From NCBI GenBank assembly GCA_000711775.1, contig ARYC01025720.1, forward strand, positions 24,528 to 88,527: a DNA stretch of 64,000 bases. Reading direction: 5' to 3'. Numbering within the stretch: the stretch's first letter is position 1; each line of letters begins with the position of its first letter. The translations under genes and the position numbers were made by a program. Under the pieces are notes generated by a model. The model was not told the origin of the DNA. It ran no database searches and saw nothing but the letters and a program-made list of their open reading frames with translations. This DNA comes from Oxytricha trifallax. Lineage: Eukaryota; Ciliophora; Spirotrichea; Sporadotrichida; Oxytrichidae. Below, piece after piece: positions 58,930-64,000 of this stretch.

Positions 58930-61900
58930 ACTGTAACTGGATATGACTTTTGTATATTTGTTGAAGAATACTTATTAATTATATTTGATTTTAATTTAAT
59001 TTATCGATTCCTTGTTATTTTTCATAATTATATGTATGCAAACAAATTAATTGTATATGTAAATTAAACATTTTTGATGGTACATTCTGATGATTGGGAT
59101 ATATAAAACTCCAGGATAATTTAACTATTTAGAGTATATAATTATAAAAAACTTTGTTTAAAATTATTACCTATTAGATTATAGGAATCTTTAATTAAAT
59201 TAGTAAAATTATTTTTTATTAGCGATTATCATCTAATTTTTATTGGATGCCATAAAAAAATCTACTTTAATTAAATATAAAATTAATTAAGAAAATCTAT
59301 TTGCCATATTAATACTTTTAAAATATAATTAACTTTTTCAAAACTTTATTTATAGCAATAGTTAGTTTTTTATTAAGATACTATAAATGTTATTAGTATA
59401 AATTTCCCTAAATGATTGTAAGTAAATTCCATGTTTATTTATTTTCCCTTCTTTATTTTATTTATCATTTAGTTTATTATTATTATTAATGCTGAGGATA
59501 TTAATAATTATTGGAAATTAATTATTTTCTAACAACTTATAATTTTATAAATTATAAGTTTTTATTTATTTATTAATTTCAATAAATATCTTAAATGCCT
59601 AATTTTAATTTTTATAACTGAAATGAATAAATGACTTATTAATGTCTAGGTAATGTCAGATTATAGCGCTTTTTTCTTTCTATTTTTATAAACTCTTAAT
59701 TTATAAAAGTTATATAGCTTTGAGTAATATGATTTACAATGAATGTAAAAATTGACGATTTAATTTTATGAGAATAAATTATATACCATTTATTATTTGG
59801 ATTAATTCCTTTTCCTAACCATCATTTCCTTATTTCTCTTTAATATTTTGGTTCTTAGTTCATTATAAATATCGGTAATATATTTCATTTTGATTTGATT
59901 ATTTGCATAGTCAATGTTTTTTAGACTCAATTAATTTCACATGTTACCAATGAATTTCTTGAAATGTTCCCTGCATCTTAAAATCAAAAATAAAATTATA
60001 AGATATATTTTATAAAAATATATATCTATTTAAAATTTAGTCATTTAATATTTTTAAAAACAACATTATTTTACTTATTATCTTTGTTGTTTTATTTTTA
60101 GTCTTGCATGACAATTTTTTCAAACTGCAATTATAATGAATATCATATAGTAGAATGTCCCTGTATAATGAAACTTTATTAATGAAATATTTGGTATTAC
60201 GAAAACGATTAAAATTTATAAATTCACTGAAATTAATCTTAATTGTAATAAAAATTTTTATAAAAATGTAAAATAAATTAAATACTGACATGCTTTCAAA
60301 TGAAAAATTTGGAACTTCCATCAAGTTACGTTTTATCACTTTAATCTTAGATCGAATAAGGATTAGACATAAACAAATTTAATTGATTAATAATAATACT
60401 ATTAGTCATTAATTTAAATATATTTTGTTTATATACTCATATTCAATTAATTTATAATATTATAAACTAAGACAATCGAAAGTGTTTTCCAATTAAAGCT
60501 AATAAATAATATTTAAATCAATATGTTTTTCTGTTGATTCCCTTTATTAATTAATTTTTTAAATGCATCTTTCCAATCAAGCCCTTATAATCTAACCATT
60601 TAATAAAGTTATTATTAGAAAATCTTCAAATCATCGTCATTTTATCAGTCATGAAATCAAAATTATTAAAATCTTTTTGAAGTTCTATTGCATTATTAAT
60701 TACATTTGTTAATAAATATTATATTAATTAAACAAATAAATATAATGTTGATTTTTATTAATTGTTCTTGACAACATGATAAATATGTAAATTATAATTA
60801 CATAATATATTTTATTTTAATAATTAGCATGTTTTACAATATCCTATTTTTTATATAATCATCTCAATAAATTCTTCTTTGATATTCCCTTATATACTTA
60901 AAGAATTTTATTTATTCAATGAATATCTCCACTTAGTAAGTAATCTGCAGAATAATCTCTACTTAGCTTTTTATTTGTTAAAATGCTATCAAAATTTACA
61001 TATTAATTATTTGATAGATAATTATTAAATGGTCCTGACTATTGTTATTCTGGTTATTGGTGTGAACCCTTTATTAGCTAAATGAAATTATTTATAAAAT
61101 TTGAATTTATTCAAAAATTTTAAAATATATTATTTACAATAAAAAGTAATTTTAATTAAAAAATCATATTCATCACTAATTTCTATAATTAAGATTATAT
61201 AGTTAATTATAATTAGAATATATTTCCAGACAAAATTAATGAAAGTATTATATAATATAAATGATACTGTAACAAAATTTATTATTTTTAAATAATATTA
61301 ATTGATTTATAATTTAACGTATAATCTTGTTTATTCTATCTAGTGAAGTAAATGTGAATTTACCATTTATAAACAATCTTTAGCAATACTCTTACTAAAA
61401 GATTTTTAATTAAATCTTTTTATATAAGCTTTAAATATATTGGAACATAATTATAAATATTAATTATTATATTAATAGATTCGTTTATTATATCCCTTGT
61501 AAGAATTTTCATTAGTTAAATTGTTCATGTGAAAATCAACCCTTATAGATTTTTGATATTTTTACCTTAGAACATTAATTCTAATACTAAACCTAATTAT
61601 TTAGTCAATATTTGAGAATAATTTAATAAGTTTATTCCCTTTTTTATTAGCAAAATAACTTGTTCTTGCTGTAATAACATATTGTTGGCTTATTACTATA
61701 TATAAAATTTTTATAAGTTTAAGCCATATAAACTTTTATTGAGTAGATCATTATTAATGTTAAGATAAAGATCATCTAATAAGCCCTTGGTTAAATTATG
61801 ATTAACTCTTGAATCAATTTTGACAATAAAAATATATATAAATAACATTAAAAGTTATAGTTAAATTAAATTAAAATCTTTTAAATTATAAATAACAATA

Positions 61901-63220
61901 TAATTGCAGACCATAATACCTTTTTATTATATTATTCTTTTTTTTCTCGATATGCCATTTTAAGAACTCCTTAGTTTCTTAAACTATAAATATAACTCAA
62001 TCTTAATTTTCATTTGCAACCATAATTATTAATTGTTTTAATCAGTATTTAAATATTAGCATAAAGTTTGTAGTCCAATTCAAAACATTGATTTAATTAT
62101 AAAAAGGTTTTAATTTTTTTAAAAAAATTATATATATGTTAAAATAAACTATTTTAAACAAATAAATTATAGTTTAAAAGTAATTAATATCTTACAATCA
62201 CTATTTGATTATCCAATATATTACACTAAAAATAGTGTAAACTTGATATACTAAAAGAATTGTGTATAATTTTATAAAAAATCACAATTATATTAAAAAT
62301 ATTTTGTGAGAAAATTATAGATAAACAACTCAGTTATTTAATAAGCAATTTTAGAAAGTTTTATAAATAAATGAAACATATGAGAAAGAAAATATTTATG
62401 ATTGAATTATTAAGAATAATTTACAAAAATTTTTAAATATAACAAAATCAACAAAATTAAATCAAACAATAAAAATTTTAACTGATCATCTTTGCAAAGT
62501 AAACATATAATTCTTGAATTTACTTAATTGACATTTTTTGCTCATTTTAGATGCAGAAATTTCTCTAAAATTATTAGTAATTATTGAAGATTATAAATTA
62601 ATAATAGTACTTATACAATTTAATCTCATTAGTTTATTAAAAATTTAAATTATATCTTTTAAAAAAATAATGAATTTTTACTTAATTTATAAACCTTTAA
62701 TTATTTATCATTATAATTTCTAAGGTATATTTAATGAAATCATTATATCGAATTACTTATTATTCATTTTAGAATTTACCATTAATTAATATAATTCGAC
62801 TTTGAAATTTATCCCCTTAATATTTTAATAATTACTTAGATTAAATTTGGTAAATTTAAAGATTATATTCCGATTTGGTATGATATAACATATACTTTTT
62901 AATGGTAAGAACATCTTTTAATTTTAATGCAGTATAAAATGATTTGCCATTTATAATATACAAATAGTATGAAGCTCTTGAGAGTTTATTAAATATTCAT
63001 ATTTGCTTTAAATTATCTAAGATTATTTAGTTTTTATCACTAATATTATATAGTAATACATTAGAATTATTTTTATAGTTTTTTTTAATTTAAAAAAATA
63101 AAATATATAAAATAATTAAATAAACATATAAACCCCAATACGTATGTACACATAGAATTTGTAAGTTGATAAAAAGTTTTAAATATATCGATAAACAAGG
63201 AAATTTAAAAGGACAGAATT
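58930..63220. other. AT-rich gene desert
   Basis: About 4.3 kb with only low-complexity frames; no supported feature was found. Confidence 0.5.
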
Positions 63221-64000
63221 TAACTTAATTTGAGGGAGCCGATCGAGAGAATGCAAAAAGAAGGGTTGGCATTATCACAGCTCGTACAAAGTTTGAATAT
63301 GATTTGATTAATATGATTAGAATAGTGTGATTTTCAATTTTAAGTTCATAGCAACTATAAATCCAGTAGGTTGTCGGGGCCGTTCTTGAGATTTTTCAAG
63401 AATGGTATACTATTATACTGGCCGGACCCCTATAATCCAGCGTGTTAGCTTAAGCCAAAGGCCATTTTCCAGGGCCAAAACCGACCCCTCGATTTTTCGA
63501 TTTTGGGTGCCATTAACTTCAAGCTATTCCCGTCTTCACATTTCTACTGGCCATACTTCAGTTATGGATAGGCAAAGGTTTAAATTTTGAAAATTACCGC
63601 GGATTTCGACATTTTTTCAAAAAGCCAATTTTGGCTTGGGCCCATCTTGAAAAATGGAAAAAATTATCACAAGTCTTCAACCACCCACTTTCTTGCCACT
63701 CTAAGCTACTCGATTAACGAGTTATAGTGAATACTCATTATTTGAATTGGTTTGGCTATGAGATTTCAATAAATCCAGAGGATATAAGCAAAAGAGTGAT
63801 TTTTAATATAGTTAAGGATCAATAATCCAGTCGAAATTTTAATAATCCAGTGGTTTAATACTAAAATCCAGTCGAATTAATCATTAAAATTAAGCATAAA
63901 TCAGATAAATCCAGTCACTGGATTTTAGAAAAATTCTGAAATCGACCTTCACCAACTTTTAAATCCGAGTGCTGGTAAGCTTAAATCTTTGATATTATCT
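63221..64000. repeat. GC-richer region with seven dispersed AATCCAG repeats
   Basis: The composition changes abruptly at about 63220. AATCCAG motifs occur near 63360, 63434, 63772, 63824, 63844, 63864 and 63908, several continuing as AATCCAGTCG. A partial inverted pair (GCCAATTTTGGC) lies near 63623. No coding frame is convincing. It may be the end of a repeat or transposon that continues beyond the window. Confidence 0.5.

Noticed and set aside
60037..60339. 100-codon minus-strand frame in the desert
   Set aside because: Its composition (Ile, Phe, Asn, Lys) is that expected of translated AT-rich spacer and no motif is visible.
30000..64000. Macronuclear telomere, centromere satellite or CRISPR-type array in the desert
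   Set aside because: No tandem C4A4 array, no long tandem satellite and no regularly spaced repeats with unique spacers were found; the only telomere-like run is the short one in the transposon TIR.

Overview
The window reads as germline (micronuclear) DNA of a hypotrich/spirotrich ciliate of the Oxytricha-Stylonychia type. Three things in the sequence show this. First, conserved proteins (histone H3, 14-3-3, an M20 peptidase, CWC22, a tubulin ligase) read through TAA and TAG as Gln and end at TGA. Second, their reading frames are cut by short AT-rich segments flanked by direct repeats of 3-9 bp; removing the segment plus one repeat copy restores the frame. These behave as internal eliminated sequences (IESs) with pointers, separating macronuclear-destined segments (MDSs). 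Third, a 5.5-kb element carries the three-gene set of a TBE-type germline transposon. GT-AG introns of about 26-100 nt occur as well. The species cannot be named from the sequence alone.

Layout. Positions 1-20.8 kb are gene-dense: a Gln-rich protein (-), an M20D amidohydrolase (-), CWC22 (+, 3' half absent), a parallel beta-helix protein (+), an FG-GAP secreted protein (+), a TTLL ligase (+), two divergent histone H3 copies in a 1.2-kb inverted repeat, a canonical H3 (-), 14-3-3 (-), a small membrane protein (-), a REEP/HVA22 protein (+) and a single-pass membrane protein (-). I could place 23 IESs here at reasonable confidence (18-182 nt), all in unscrambled order. Spliced and IES-free lengths come out as whole codon numbers (432 codons of M20, 733 of the beta-helix protein, and so on).

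From 20.8 kb to the end lies an AT-rich gene desert, presumably eliminated from the macronucleus. Set into it are a MORN-repeat fragment (24.9-25.1 kb), the TBE-like element (30.38-35.90 kb) with a second element nested in its transposase, an ORF fragment (40.0-40.5 kb), a 1.37-kb near-perfect palindromic element with 6-bp target duplication (42.56-43.93 kb), an unusually GC-rich gene (49.87-50.59 kb), small MDS-like fragments (53.7, 58.3-58.9 kb), and a repeat-rich right edge (63.2-64 kb).

The genes do not form a pathway. What joins them is genome architecture: most would be rebuilt as separate macronuclear molecules by IES removal. The most unusual points are pointers lying exactly at 5' splice sites, the H3 palindrome with one frameshifted arm, a CWC22 locus that stops mid-protein, an FG-GAP frame running into a TTLL frame, the palindromic element, and in-frame TGA codons in several otherwise good frames.
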